DNA from: Brevipalpus yothersi
Lineage: Eukaryota; Arthropoda; Arachnida; Trombidiformes; Tenuipalpidae
DNA: 64,000 nt
Direction: 5' to 3'
Assembly (NCBI GenBank): GCA_003956705.1
Contig: QZCP01000140.1
Span: 66,189 to 130,188, forward strand
Shown here: one piece after another, positions 9,581 through 21,000 of the stretch
Position numbering within the stretch: the first letter of the stretch is position 1
How the letters are laid out: each line of letters begins with the position of its first letter
Notes under the pieces: model-generated
Seen by the model: the letters and a program-made list of their open reading frames with translations, nothing else
Databases searched by the model: none
What the model was told of the DNA's origin: nothing
Translations under genes and position numbers: made by a program

Positions 9581-12500
9581 ATGTACAAAGTTGGGGATTA
9601 TGTGTTCTTTGAAACTTCAACAACATCTCCCTACCAAATTCGCCGAATCGAAGAATTAAACAAGACACCTAATGGCAGTGTAGAGGCTAAAGTGATGTGT
9701 TTCTATCGAAGAAGAGATCTGTCCGGCTCACTGGTTGGGGCAGCTGACAAGCATCATTGTAAGTAATTTAATTGCTCCCCATCAATCCACCTTATCATCA
9801 TTTCAATCTAATTCAAAAACATTGTGAAACTATTTATAAGGCGATAGTAATCGCCTTTGAATGTCTCCATCCGTCCTGGATCATATTCATTTGTGTGTGT
9901 CAAAGCCATAGTTTACATGCATGATGCTCCACTTTGTCTCCTCCCCTTTTACCGCTTTGCCATGATTGATCGAACTCATTTCTAATTTTCTAATTTTTTC
10001 TGTTCTTAGGTGCCTTAGAAGAGGAGCAAGAAAAAGAGACCGAACAGTTGACTGATAAACAAAAGCATCAGCTAAAACATCGTGAAGTTTTTCTTTCCCG
10101 GCAAATCGAAACACTGCCGGCCACCCATATAAGGGGCAAGTGTTCTGTGACTCTTCTCAATGAAACAGAGTCATTAGCATCTTATTTAAATCAAGAAGAC
10201 ACATTCTTCTACACTCTGGTCTATGACCCGGCACAGAAGACCCTATTGGCTGATAAAGGGGACATACGAGTAGGCTCCAGGTATCAAGCTGAGGTTCCAC
10301 CGACTACAATTGAAGCAGCCGGACAAACTGATGACAGGGTATCAGAAGAGCTTGAAACCTTAGTATTTCGTCCAGACACTGGGCTAACAGATCAAGAAAT
10401 TCAACAGTATTTGATAGTAGCGAAGTATGTTTTATTTGTTATCTCCACTCATTACTTTGCTTGCGTCTTTTCTCACACCATTCCCTCTTGGGTCACTTTT
10501 TCGCATTAATGTGACATTCAATCCTCTTATTTTTTCGTAGATCAATTGGTACTTTTGCTAGAGCATTAGATCACGGTCAACCTAGCCTCCATATGTCTGC
10601 TGCAGCAGCTTCTCGTGATGTAACGATAGCACAAGCAATGGATGTTCTGCATCAAAATAATTACGATATTGGCAAGGCTGTTCTTAGTCTTGTCCCTCCA
10701 ACTGGTCCAACACTTTGCCGCGATGAGATGGAAGATTGGTCTTCCTCTGAAGCAAATCTCTTTGAAGAAGCCCTGGAAAAGTATGGAAAGGATTTCAACG
10801 ATATAAAACAGGATTTTGTAAGTTTCTACCTTTTTCCATTAGTAACACGTCGCTTTTTCCCTTCACCTCAATTAATGAGACATATCTCATTTTTCTCAGC
10901 TCTCATGGAAAACTATGAAAAATATTGTCGAATATTACTATATGTGGAAAACAACTGATAGATGTCTTCAGCAAAAAAGAGTCAAAGCTGTAGAAGCTGA
11001 GAACAAACTTAAACAAGTTTATATTCCCAATCAGTGAGTTATATAATATTTCAACAGTTTCTTTTAGAAAAATTAACTCATAGAACTCATCAGAATGTTT
11101 TCTCTAAATTTAAGCAACAGCAAGCAAAATACCGTCAATGGAAATATGAACAACGATGGTGTTGGAAGATCATGCGAAAGCTGTGGAAGTAAGTGGTATC
11201 AGCATGAATGCATGATGGTTGTTAAATCAGATTTCATTCCCTTAGAATCATCATCATCTCAATGGCACATGTGGATATCGTCACAAAGTACTGGTCGATT
11301 ATGTCAAGGATGTTGGACATATTGGAGAAAATATGGAGGCTTGAAGTATCCCTCTCGATCAGGTAAAAAATCTTCCTAAGTAAGAGTAATGATCACTGCT
11401 TTACACTATTATGGTCTCTCTTTCACACACACACAGTAGGCGAACGGATGACCTCTCCTCTACGTGGCAATGAGGCATCAGTTCCTCAGTATCATTGCCG
11501 GGAATGTGATAAAGTCTTTAGTCGTCAAGGTAATTCGAGAAATCAACTCAGAAATTGTTAATTATATGCATGATCTTCTTTAGAACGTCTGATAGCTCAT
11601 CAAGCGATACACAAACCTCAAAGGTGCAACGCACCGGGATGCAACAAAGAATTCAAGTTCAAAACTCAGCTTGTTCGACATTGTGCCCAAATCCATGGCA
11701 TAACCGTGAGAGCTGGTAGTCCAAGGCCTATTATGAAAACTCGAGCTGCATTCTGTCTTGTCACAACCGTTGCAGCTAAACTGGCACGTAAACTATGTGC
11801 GGACATATTAAAAGTTCGACATATGGCTAGAAATCCTTTCAATCCGATCAACATTGCTCTAATTAAGCAAGAATGTGAGTTCTTACCCAACAAATCATGA
11901 AACTAGTAATGCATGAGAATCATATTATCTATCAGAACCTATCGGAGAGACTAACACCATCGATTTTTTAACGAACACCTTTCGCTCCTACTTTCCTCTC
12001 AAAGAGTCACCCTCACGTTTCCATTCGCAAATGAAAGCTTTTTTCAAAAGCTTTTTCGAACCCTATCCATGATCTTGAAATTATCAACTGACACTATAAT
12101 TCTCTGTCTTCTCGATTTGTTTAGGTCAATCGAAATTGGGAGATTCGACATCACAGAGCGTGCCTAAAATGAAACCGATAAACAGGGGAAAAGTTGTCGA
12201 TGTTTCTCATCGTCTAGGAACCCCAGAGATGGTTTGTCCTGAATGGCTAATCCTCATCCCGAAAGAAGAATTACCAATACCGGAACGTCTGGCTTTCCCA
12301 CCTCCTGAAAGAGGAAAAGGTAAAACTTGACTGAAAGTTTCTGTTTCATAAACTAACAGTTTTCATCTTTCCAGACGGTCAGTTTATTATTCCTCGACCT
12401 ACACCCGCTGAGCCCAAAGAGAGTGACACACTATCAGAGAACAATTCATCTCTTTGTAAAAACTCACCAACTTGGGGCATTAATAATATATCAACTTCTC

Positions 12501-13027
12501 TCAGAAAACGATCTTACGATCAACATAACGGAAGCTCGGAAGGTATGCAATCATTTTGTTCCCAAATTCCCGAGCTCACTTGATTTATTTCACAGAAGCT
12601 CCACCAGTCCAGTTGAAACGTAGATCCTTAGCACCTCCTATTATGACCAAACCATCGAATGCAGATGTTTATGGAGTAACTGGAATGTCTAGAGGTGCTC
12701 TAATACCACCAGTCAATGGTAGGCAAAAGATAGCAACCTTCACCCGAATTGGGGGTGGAAGAAAACAGATGATTGGTTGGGTGGATGCCCCTGATGATCT
12801 CTACTTCATAGCTACTGAGCCTACAAAGTAAATTAACTCTCTCTTTTTTGAGTGGGGAAAAATTTTCTCATATCTTTTTAAACTTTCTCTCATTTAGGCG
12901 TTTCAGGAAGTCTTTGAGCTATCTCGAGTTGAGAAAAGCCGCCCGACGTCCATGGTGTCGCGTCACTTCGAAAACTTTGGGTGATGCATTGACCAACAAT
13001 AACAGCACAAATTCTTCTGCGGTCTGA
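9581..13027 (+). CDS. MTA: MTA-family NuRD subunit with two additional C2H2 zinc fingers
   Basis: MTA proteins recruit HDAC1/2 and RBBP4/7 within the NuRD chromatin-remodelling complex in the nucleus. Eleven exons join in phase: 9581-9758, 10010-10424, 10541-10817, 10900-11033, 11094-11362, 11437-11529, 11584-11874, 12125-12319, 12375-12542, 12596-12827, 12898-13027, for 793 residues. In order: BAH domain (about 1-150, VGDYVFFETSTTSPYQIRRI and LPATHIRGKCSVTLLNETES), ELM2, SANT (EANLFEEALEKYGKDF) and a GATA-type finger (CESC, then CQGCWTYWRKYGGLK) with an enlarged loop. Two C2H2 fingers follow at about residues 438-492, with C-x2-C-x12-H-x3-H and C-x4-C-x12-H-x4-H spacing. Later come the family blocks KRSYDQHNG and IGWVDAPDDLYFIATE. 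Vertebrate MTA1-3 lack the C2H2 pair. The C2H2 exons have proper splice sites and phase. The acceptor of exon 6 has tandem AGs (11436 and 11439). Confidence 0.95.
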
Positions 13028-13641
13028 TCCAATCTAATTAATCAGTTAGTTATCAAATATATTTTGACTTCAACCAAACGTCATTTTTTTCTGACAATCT
13101 TACAAACAAACAAACAAAAAATGGACACAAGTTCAGTGTAAAAGTGACATTTATAAGTGAATTCGAATTTATCTCTTATTGCTCATTTTTATTGCGGGAT
13201 AAAGATTCCAACACCGTCACACCATCATGAACATGGAAAATTTCATACCTTCATAAGCTCAACTCGATCAGTCGACACATCAGTGAATTGAAATAATTTA
13301 AATCTCAATTTTAATCGATCATCGTTCACAAGCATCAATCAAAGCATTTTCTTGGTATAATTAATTTCTTTTTCTTAAGATCATCATCGTTATTGTACTC
13401 ACAGTTGTGCTCATGTTGTTTTCCATGAGTGCAACTCAGTGTATCAAAACGAGCTTGAGTCTTGTTCATCGGTGACTCAAGTTTTTTGACGAAGGTCCTC
13501 GAATTCTTCATCTTTTACCCATCGATTGCTGGCTTCTTTCCCTCTCTGTCCCTTCTCTTTCGCTATCTCATCACTCATTTTCTTTCAATAAATTAAAATA
13601 TACACTATCTTGACCTATTTTATATTCTACCATTCTGCTGT
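13028..13641. other. convergent 3' region between MTA and the enolase-phosphatase homologue
   Basis: Both flanking genes end here. It holds AT-rich sequence and a small hairpin with 8-bp arms (CTTGAGTC and GACTCAAG) near 13453-13480. No coding signal is visible. Confidence 0.5.
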
Positions 13642-14595
13642 TCAACAACACTCTGGTGCAGAGCCAGTCTCAACAAAATTTATGTGTTCAAGCGAAGAAA
13701 CAACAGGAAAGTGCGCCATGGAACCGTCTTTGGGAAACTCTGCCCCTGTTCGAGCCACGATTACGCATTTTATCCTACTTTGGTGGGCTGATTTCGCCTC
13801 GTTAAGATCACTAGTGAGGAAGAGCAAATTTTTAGGATCATCTCGTAAAAGGCCGGCGATGATAGAGAACTGATCAGGATCTCTTCGTCTGCTCTCTTTC
13901 ACCATAAGATAGTTATTGAAGTGCTTGGTCAGGTCTCCATAGCGTGTTGATTGAAGAAAAAGTCTGTTGAATAGAAGAAATTGATGAAATTGGAGCTCAA
14001 AGATGATTTAACTCGATTTTATCTACTTTTGACCTGATGGATCGCCAGATGCCATCGCGTATAGTTTGATCATCATTTCCATTCGCCATCTTTCAACCAT
14101 TTTTGGCACATCTTGATGGACGAAGCTTTTCAGCTCACCACTCTTGTAGCCTTCAGCCACTAGCCAATCCCTTAATTTGTGAATTATCGACGACTCTGGT
14201 AGATTGTGTCGAAGTCTCTGTACTATGTAGGTGTAGTGTGACTTGATAATCTCCTCTTTGGTGCCATCGACTTTACATTTCTCATAATTATCTCTCTTCG
14301 CAGCTCTGTCTAATTTATTCTCACTCAACAACCTTTTTCGCACCATCAACATCTGTTTGGTCTCCCAATTTTCTTCCAAATATTTCAACAGTTTGTCAGC
14401 CATAAACCTTTCTATGGTCGCTTGAGTCTCATCATGAGAGCTTAAAACCTGTCCCAGATTGATGAAAGTTGAGTTAATTCAATGGAATACTTTCGATCGA
14501 GAAAATTTTCATACCTCGTAGAAGCAAACTATTATCGAATTGGGTTTAGCTACTTCAATCGCTGATCGTTTGGTTCGTTCGGAACTATCATCCAT
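13642..14595 (-). CDS. enolase-phosphatase E1 (ENOPH1/MasA) homologue, probably inactive
   Basis: Active ENOPH1 is a HAD-family enzyme of the methionine salvage pathway that enolises and dephosphorylates 2,3-diketo-5-methylthiopentyl-1-phosphate. Three exons join in phase: 14595-14515, 14448-14027 and 13963-13642, for 274 residues (human 261). The third intron-exon junction restores QKLFLQSTRYGDLTKHF. Family parts visible are the cap helices (FMADKLLKYLEENW), the KLRDWLVAEGYKSGEL block, MIKLYAMASGDPSGQK in place of the SSGS phosphate-binding loop, and NLLFLTSDLNEAKSAHQS near the end. The N-terminal DIEGTT motif with the nucleophile is not there, and the later FLTD aspartate is a serine. Both acidic metal ligands therefore seem lost, while length and introns are kept. 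The second donor (GTAGAT) is weak. It is either a pseudoenzyme or a decaying paralogue; homology is clear, function is not. Confidence 0.85.
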
Positions 14596-14993
14596 TCCTT
14601 TAATTCTTGATCCCAAAATATGATTGAAACTTTGGTGTGGCTTGATTCTTTCAACTCATTTCGAATCCTAGTCGATTCCTTTTGGTGAGTTTTGTTGCTC
14701 TGCTCTGCTCTGGATCCATTTGGAAAAAAGGATATCTACATGAAACTATTATCAATTCCAACATGCTTCCATCAATTTCAGACAAGTTTTTGGAACATGT
14801 TAAAAAACGCGCTTCATGTAAAAACACATTCTCAAGAGATGCCACCAAAAGTAAGACACTTGAGCTGCGTAAAAACAACCCATTCAATCACACATGTTTT
14901 GCTATTTTGGTTGGTTTTTCATTATTTGTAAATTAAAAATAAAGGGAATCATATCGATCAATTGTGGTCTCTTTTTTCCATGAAAGAGTGGAA
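14596..14993. promoter_or_regulatory. shared upstream region of the ENOPH-like gene and MRPS16
   Basis: Start codons of the divergent pair are about 400 bp apart. I see no TATA box and no coding exon. The open frames in this interval have no motif and overlap each other on both strands. Confidence 0.45.
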
Positions 14994-15544
14994 ATGAGAT
15001 TCAAAAAGTTCTTCTGGCCCAGTGGCCACACCATTAGACTTTTCAAAATGGGCTGTGCAAACAGACGTTATTATCAGTTGGCCGTTTTGGAGGCACGAAA
15101 GCGGCCTGGAAGAGTTCCCGATGAAGTGATCGGTACATTTGAAATCATGGAGAATGAGAGGAAGGAACGTTTGTTTGCCGTTGACTGTGAAAGATTAATG
15201 TTCTGGATGGGTAAGGGTGCTAAATTGAGCAGAGGAGCATCAGCCCTTCTTGGTAAGTGTCTTTCGCCTTAATACTTTCACAGAGCTGAGCTCACTCTAG
15301 TCTCTCCATTGATTAGGTTATGCTGGACTTATTGAACCAAGTCCTGAGAGTCTTATGACTGCTTGGAGAGTCAGACTACAAGCAGAGGATCCAGAAGCTC
15401 CCGAAGTTAAGGTAAGGGGACAAAAATTTTTCATGATAGAAAAATGACAATTTCACCGTTGTTTTTTCTCATTGATTACAGCAAGGAAAAGGGAGATACA
15501 CGGAAGATTTGCATAGAAGAGGAATTGTGGCGACATTAAGATGA
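14994..15544 (+). CDS. MRPS16: mitochondrial small-subunit ribosomal protein bS16m
   Basis: bS16m is a structural protein of the 28S mitochondrial ribosomal subunit. Exons 14994-15252, 15317-15411 and 15482-15544 join in phase for 138 residues, matching the usual length of about 137. The S16 core is plain: TIRLFKMGCANRRYYQLAV, GRVPDEVIGTF, then DCERLMFWMGKGAKLSRGA followed by LLGYAGLIEPSPESLMTAW. I chose the ATG at 14994 because it gives the family N-terminus MRFKKFF; an ATG at 14979 is out of frame and stops at once. An AATAAA at 15592-15597 is a likely poly(A) signal. It converges with the next gene, whose stop is 149 bp downstream. Confidence 0.95.
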
Positions 15545-15591
15545 AATGCCTGCTTGAACATGAGTATCTTGGAAATTTGATACATAATAAT

Positions 15592-15597
15592 AATAAA
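15592..15597 (+). terminator. MRPS16 poly(A) signal
   Basis: AATAAA lies 47 bases after the MRPS16 stop codon, inside a short (TAA)n run. Confidence 0.6.
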
Positions 15598-15692
15598 CAT
15601 GGAAAAATGATCCATTTGAAGGGTCAAGATATCCTCTCCAATTGATCCTTACTGGAGAATAAGTAGAATGATTGTTTTTGAGTATGGTATTT

Positions 15693-16161
15693 TCATTCAT
15701 CCTTCTCGCGTACGGAGAGATCGCTTTGGCAAACTTTCTCAATTTGCGAATTGAAAGAGGTGACATATTCTTTGAGCTTTGGCTGTAAAATAGAATAAAA
15801 TTATCTTTAAATCATTGGATAAAAAGTTTACCATTATTTGTTAGCAGTTCATATAACTCACATTTTTTTCTATGGCCTTGTCCCACAAGTTGGATGCGCT
15901 GGTGTCATGGCCAGTTTTAGTCCTCCTCTTTGCCTTCCTCTTTGGCTGCTCCAAGTCATCTGCAAACACTTTCTTCACCGTGCGATTCGCTCTCTTCCTT
16001 GGTCTTTTCTTGGTAACAACCTCTTCAACAGGAAATTCAATGGAAGAATCATCTCCAAAGCAGTCCTCAAAGAGAGTGATTTCATGATTAATAACGCTCT
16101 CTGATAAAGTTGAGTCCATAGTTTTGTCCAAAGTTGAGCTCACAGTACCATTGAGACCCAT
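15693..16161 (-). CDS. uncharacterised basic, probably nuclear protein of 129 residues
   Basis: I do not recognise this protein. Two exons, 16161-15862 and 15782-15693, join in phase 0 (donor AAT|GTGAGT, acceptor TTTTACAG). The N-terminal 50 residues are acidic and Ser/Thr-rich (FEDCFGDDSSIEFPVEE). They are followed by two basic clusters, TKKRPRKRANR and QPKRKAKRRTK, that look like nuclear localisation signals. The C-terminal 40 residues form a likely amphipathic helix (NLWDKAIEKN, then PKLKEYVTSFNSQIEKVC), which is where a conserved domain would be expected. Splicing changes the end from a short read-through tail to a helical tail, which supports the model. It is head-to-head with DDX24 (415 bp between starts) and tail-to-tail with MRPS16. 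It could be a small chromosome- or nucleolus-associated factor, but that is only a guess from composition. Confidence 0.7.
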
Positions 16162-16576
16162 GATCTAAAAGAGGTACAAGTAGTCAATAGGAATGAGTTG
16201 ATGAGGAAGAGTGGTAGATTTTTAACTCACTGGATCCAAATAATGTTTTCGACAATCAAGATTTGGATGGAAAGTTTATCAAATTGCGTAGGGAAAGAGA
16301 AGAGAAAACAATTGCATCAGAGTTTGTCTCTGTGGTTGACTTGAAGTGAGGTAACAAATGAGAAAATAAATGAGAAAAGAAAAACGATTTTTTCAAACTT
16401 GCTCTTCTTTTGGCGGGCTTCACATGAGCGCCACCGCCTCTGCTTACTTTTTACCATAACATTGCAATTTGCAACACGTGCCAATTATTTTTTTTGTTAG
16501 TCAAGTTTAAAATTAAATTGAATTCAATTAATTTGTTGATCGTTGGTGTTTTATCCGTTTTCGTGTCCTTCTCATA

Positions 16577-18091
16577 ATGGATTTAGATGAAAGCAAATAT
16601 AGTAAACAGTGGCAATCATGGGAACACCTGGAAGTCTGTCCAGAGATTATAAAAGCTCTACTCGAAAATAGTATGGAAGAGCCCACACCGATCCAGAAAG
16701 GTGTAATTAAAGCTGCTTTGACCCAAAATGTGGATGTTTTCGCAGCAGCTCCCACAGGATCTGGGAAGACTTATGCCTTTGGGATACCCCTTGTTCAGCT
16801 CATCTCAGCGAGAAAGAGAGCTCAAGAAATTTCCAAGTTGAGAGGTTTGATCCTCACTCCAACAAGAGAATTGGCTCTCCAAATCAAGATTCATCTTGAT
16901 AAAATTCTCACTCATCTTGATATCAAAATATCTGTCATTGTTGGTGGTCTATCTTCTCAAAAGCAAATGAGAATTATCAATAGAGACAAACCAGATATTG
17001 TAGTTGCTACTCCTGGCCGGCTTTGGCAACTTGTTAGAGAAGAAGAATCTTCCCATCTGAACCATCACTCAGTTGGGCATATTAGGTTTTTGGTAATCGA
17101 TGAAGCTGATCGCATGACTGAGAGAGGATATTTCACCGAGCTTCATGACATTCTAGAATTAATCAAAGAAAAAGGTTCAAACGTACAGAGACGTACATTT
17201 GTTGTCTCGGCAACCCTTACTTTCGTCCATAAAGGGCCGTCCAAAAGAAAGAAACCTCAATCGGTTCGGCAAAAAATACGTTTCTTTTCCAAACTAATAG
17301 GAATGAAAAATGAAAAGAAAGTTGTGGATCTTACCGAAGGGGGCTTAGGTACGCCCGCAAGAGACCAACTGGTTATCTACAAATTGGATTGTCCAAAGGA
17401 GGAGAAAGATCTTTTTCTCTACTACTTCCTAGTCAAACAACCAGGGAAGAGTTTGGTATTTTGCAATAGCAAAGACTGCCTAAGAAGATTGACAAGCTTA
17501 CTAAAGTGTCTGAAAATGAATCCTATCCCTTTGCATGGCTCAATGGATCAAAAGCGGAGGTTAATCAGTTTGGAAAAATTCTCCAGCAATCGCCGAAGCA
17601 TTCTCCTAGCCAGTGATGTTGCAGCTAGAGGACTGGACATAAAAAATATCGATCATGTTATCCATTATCAAGTTCCTAGAACTTCAGAAATTTATGTCCA
17701 TCGTAGTGGCCGCACAGCTAGAATGATGAACAAAGGTTTTTCTTTGATTTTAATCGAGCCAAAAGAGAAATATGCTTACATGAAGCTGTGCAATTCTCTG
17801 AATGAATCCAAGGATTTCCCCTCTTACTCTTTTGATGAAAAAGATTTGAACATCTTACGACCCAGAGTAGATTTAGCTCGTAAAATTGATTCTCTGGATC
17901 ATAGACTAAAAAAAGTCAAGAATGCGAACAATTTCTTTCAAATTATGGCCAAAAAGTGCGATATTGATCTCGACGGAAGAGATGATCTCATCCATAAGGA
18001 CAGTGAAAGAGACCAAAAGCAAGAAAAGCAATTAAAGCAGCTTCAAGCTCAACTTCATAAACTTTTCAAGAGAAATCTGAATTTTGGCTGA
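16577..18091 (+). CDS. DDX24: DEAD-box RNA helicase DDX24/Mak5
   Basis: DDX24 (yeast Mak5) is a nucleolar ATP-dependent RNA helicase needed for large-subunit ribosome biogenesis. A single exon encodes 504 residues. Motifs in order are: Q motif region (EEPTPIQKGVI), motif I APTGSGKT, Ia PTRELALQ, GG, TPGRLWQLV, II DEAD, III SAT, then the C-terminal RecA domain with SLVFCNS, DVAARGLDI and VI HRSGRTAR. The segments VGGLSSQKQMR, VIHYQVPRTSEIYVHRSGR and the short insert after SATL (FVHKGPSKRKKPQS) are typical of DDX24. The long charged N-terminal extension of human DDX24 (859 residues) is absent, so this is a compact form. The ATG at 16577 starts just before the conserved WEHLEVCPEIIKAL and is the first in frame. 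Confidence 0.95.
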   Translation: MDLDESKYSKQWQSWEHLEVCPEIIKALLENSMEEPTPIQKGVIKAALTQNVDVFAAAPTGSGKTYAFGIPLVQLISARKRAQEISKLRGLILTPTRELALQIKIHLDKILTHLDIKISVIVGGLSSQKQMRIINRDKPDIVVATPGRLWQLVREEESSHLNHHSVGHIRFLVIDEADRMTERGYFTELHDILELIKEKGSNVQRRTFVVSATLTFVHKGPSKRKKPQSVRQKIRFFSKLIGMKNEKKVVDLTEGGLGTPARDQLVIYKLDCPKEEKDLFLYYFLVKQPGKSLVFCNSKDCLRRLTSLLKCLKMNPIPLHGSMDQKRRLISLEKFSSNRRSILLASDVAARGLDIKNIDHVIHYQVPRTSEIYVHRSGRTARMMNKGFSLILIEPKEKYAYMKLCNSLNESKDFPSYSFDEKDLNILRPRVDLARKIDSLDHRLKKVKNANNFFQIMAKKCDIDLDGRDDLIHKDSERDQKQEKQLKQLQAQLHKLFKRNLNFG

Positions 18092-21000
18092 ATTAAGTAT
18101 TCCAGACCCAAGTAATTCAGTCACCTTCACTTTAAAAGAGTTATGGCTCCAGGATCGTCTGTTTCAGCTATACAATTGTTAAACCTCATTACCGTTTTTT
18201 GTAAGTACTTTGACATTTTACATTTTTAAGAGTTAATGATTGAGTAAGCTATTTGATTACTGATGTTTTGCAAGAATGTTGAATGAAATGATTTATCCAT
18301 TTATTGACCTGTCATCTCATTCACCCAAGATATCATAATTACATTTAAAGCATTCTTCTAGAACGTTTCATGAGATGTTGCTCAAAACTTTTTAAATTTG
18401 ATTTTTCAACTCTGATGAAGACTAAAAAAACTGATGTGATATTGCTAGACACTCGAGCAGGACTTCCTTTCATGAGTTTATGGCCTCAGTCAATAGAAAA
18501 TTGTTTACATGTTTATATTTATAATTTATAAGGCATCAAGAACGCGCTCGATATAAAAAGATATTGACCCAATGAAAGCAATCAAATCAGGCTTATGAAC
18601 GATTCCTTCCGGAAATCATCTCGATTATATCCCATCATCAATTCGAAATGGTTCGGTCCTTCTTGAAACTTTGCAATCCGAGTATAATAGACTAGTGAAG
18701 TGAGCGCAAACAAGGCCCATTTCATAACTTTTGGTGTTGTGAGCAACAAAATTTTCCTTCAATGAAGCGTTATTGTCAGTATTGTTTATTGATCTTGGCA
18801 TGCAGGGTCACGAGAATGAAAGTGAATTCAGCCTGAGGCTAAAGCTGCCAGATTATAAATTCAAGACCAACTGATCCAGCTGATTAGCTCTTTGATCTAC
18901 TCTCATCAGAATTCAATCGACAACTCGTCTTAGTCCATGAAACGAAATGCTTCATTGATGGGTGTAACTTTAGAAGTTTTTCCCCTGAATCCATGCCATG
19001 TACCAATTTTAGAGTGCTCATCGAAATCCCAATGGCAATGATCCTCCCATCGATGGGACTGAGATTTCTGGGAAAGATCTGGGATCTCAGCATTAGATTA
19101 AGGCTTTTTTGCCTCTGCCCAAAAATGGAATTTTCAGTGTTCATTAATGGCTCACAAAACACGCTTGCTATTCTCTCTTTCTTTCTCTCTCTTTTATTTA
19201 TTTCTTTCTTTCCATGCTTGACCAGAAAAATGTTCGGAATCGATTCAAATTGATAAAATTCAAAATCAAATTTGGTGCTCAATTTTCATTCATACCTCGA
19301 TTCACATATTATCAGGAGCTTGTTCATCTATTTGTTGAACTTGTTCACCTTTCAATTCTTCCAATTTATTTCATTTCGATTCAAGTCCGATCGATTGCTT
19401 TCCAAAGTTGGATCCAAACAGTCATGAGAAAAAAATGATAACGAAACAAACAAGCCACCTTCTATCTAAGTATGGTGAAGGGAGTCAATTTGCATGGCTA
19501 AGTTGTTACTTATCGATTTTTTGCTTTTCTTCCCATTTCGATTGGAACTATCAATTGAATTAGCCCATTAATAATGCATAAATTATTCCTTCGTTTCTTC
19601 CCTTGAACAATCTGCTCACAAGCTGGAAAAAATTGTAACCTCCTCAGTCTATGTTATTTTTCTGTCGATGTGTTCCAGCTAAGCAACCTTAATCGATCTA
19701 GTTTCATTGGTTGCTGTGAATGATCGAACTCCGCTTATAATCAATTATTTTTCAAAACTTTAACTTTGAATTTTTTCTTGTTCATCTTTATCATGGAAAA
19801 ATATCTCCCTGAGTCAATCAGAGAATGTCGGATTAATTACCTCATCTAAACGCTGGACTGGTGATGTTGAGAAATATTTGCCTAACTTTTTCAGAGTTTA
19901 CCAATTCACCATTCTTCTACCATGAAATTTTCTGATCAACAAATTTAATTTTTTTGTGATAATTTTGATAATTATACCATTTCTCCCATCATTCTTTCCT
20001 CGTCTATATTATTGAAAGAGTTAGGTGTGCTAAGAGTTTCATTCCAACTGTTCATTTAAACATTTCATTGCCACTTCGTTTTGTATTTCCAACCATGACC
20101 TGAAGTGATGATGGCTAAGATAAAACTGGAAAATGAGCGAAAGCACTACCCAGGCCATGCATTCCATTCTCGACACTCCCGTTATTTCGATCTCAATCAT
20201 CTGTTGGTCCTACTCGAATCTCAGTATTTTCAGTATTCTGTTTCTCTTCCCTCGCTTACTTTTTTCTTATTAATCCGCCCGAAGGCGATTCGATATTGGC
20301 AATGACCATGAGCTCCAGTAAACAAAGAAAAGTCAAGCAAGGAGTATTGAGAGAACCAAAATCCATTCCTACTCGCGAACATCGTCATGTTGAAAAAGAT
20401 ACTTATTGATCCAAGCTTTCAACGAGAGCGATCACTTACATTATCTTTCACTATGCGTATCTGTTCCTTGACGATTGTTTTCCTCATCTGATGACCCCCA
20501 TCAAATCCATTAATCCACCTACAACTGTACTCACATCTCCATTCTTTCATCTCCAGTTAGAAATCGTTCTACACTTGCATCAATTTTCGTTATTCATTTT
20601 CTGGATTTAACTATGGACACAATAGGTGGTAGCCTCAACCAGTATAAGTCTAGCCTGTAAGGCAATGATACTAGCACGTGAGCATTACAATAGTCTCTCG
20701 CCAAAACATGCAGATGTTTTTGCAGCTAATATTAAAGAAGAAAAAGCCATCTAGCATTACATAGCTGAAATGAGTGATTATTTCCACATTCAATTTGATA
20801 AATGGACTTTGATCACCATGACCTAAAATATTTGGCTCCTCTCGATTTCAATGGAAATGTAAGAAAACAATTACTTGACCAGCGTTTGATATTACCTTTG
20901 ATGGGATCGTTTCCATTTCGGCTTATTTCATATCATAGAACAGGAACTCTCTCAGCTTTCTGTAGCCTTCAGATCTCTTTTTTTGCTAAACCAGAAAAAC

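Noticed and set aside
14979..14993. Upstream ATG as the MRPS16 start
   Set aside because: Out of frame with the S16 domain and followed by a stop after five codons.
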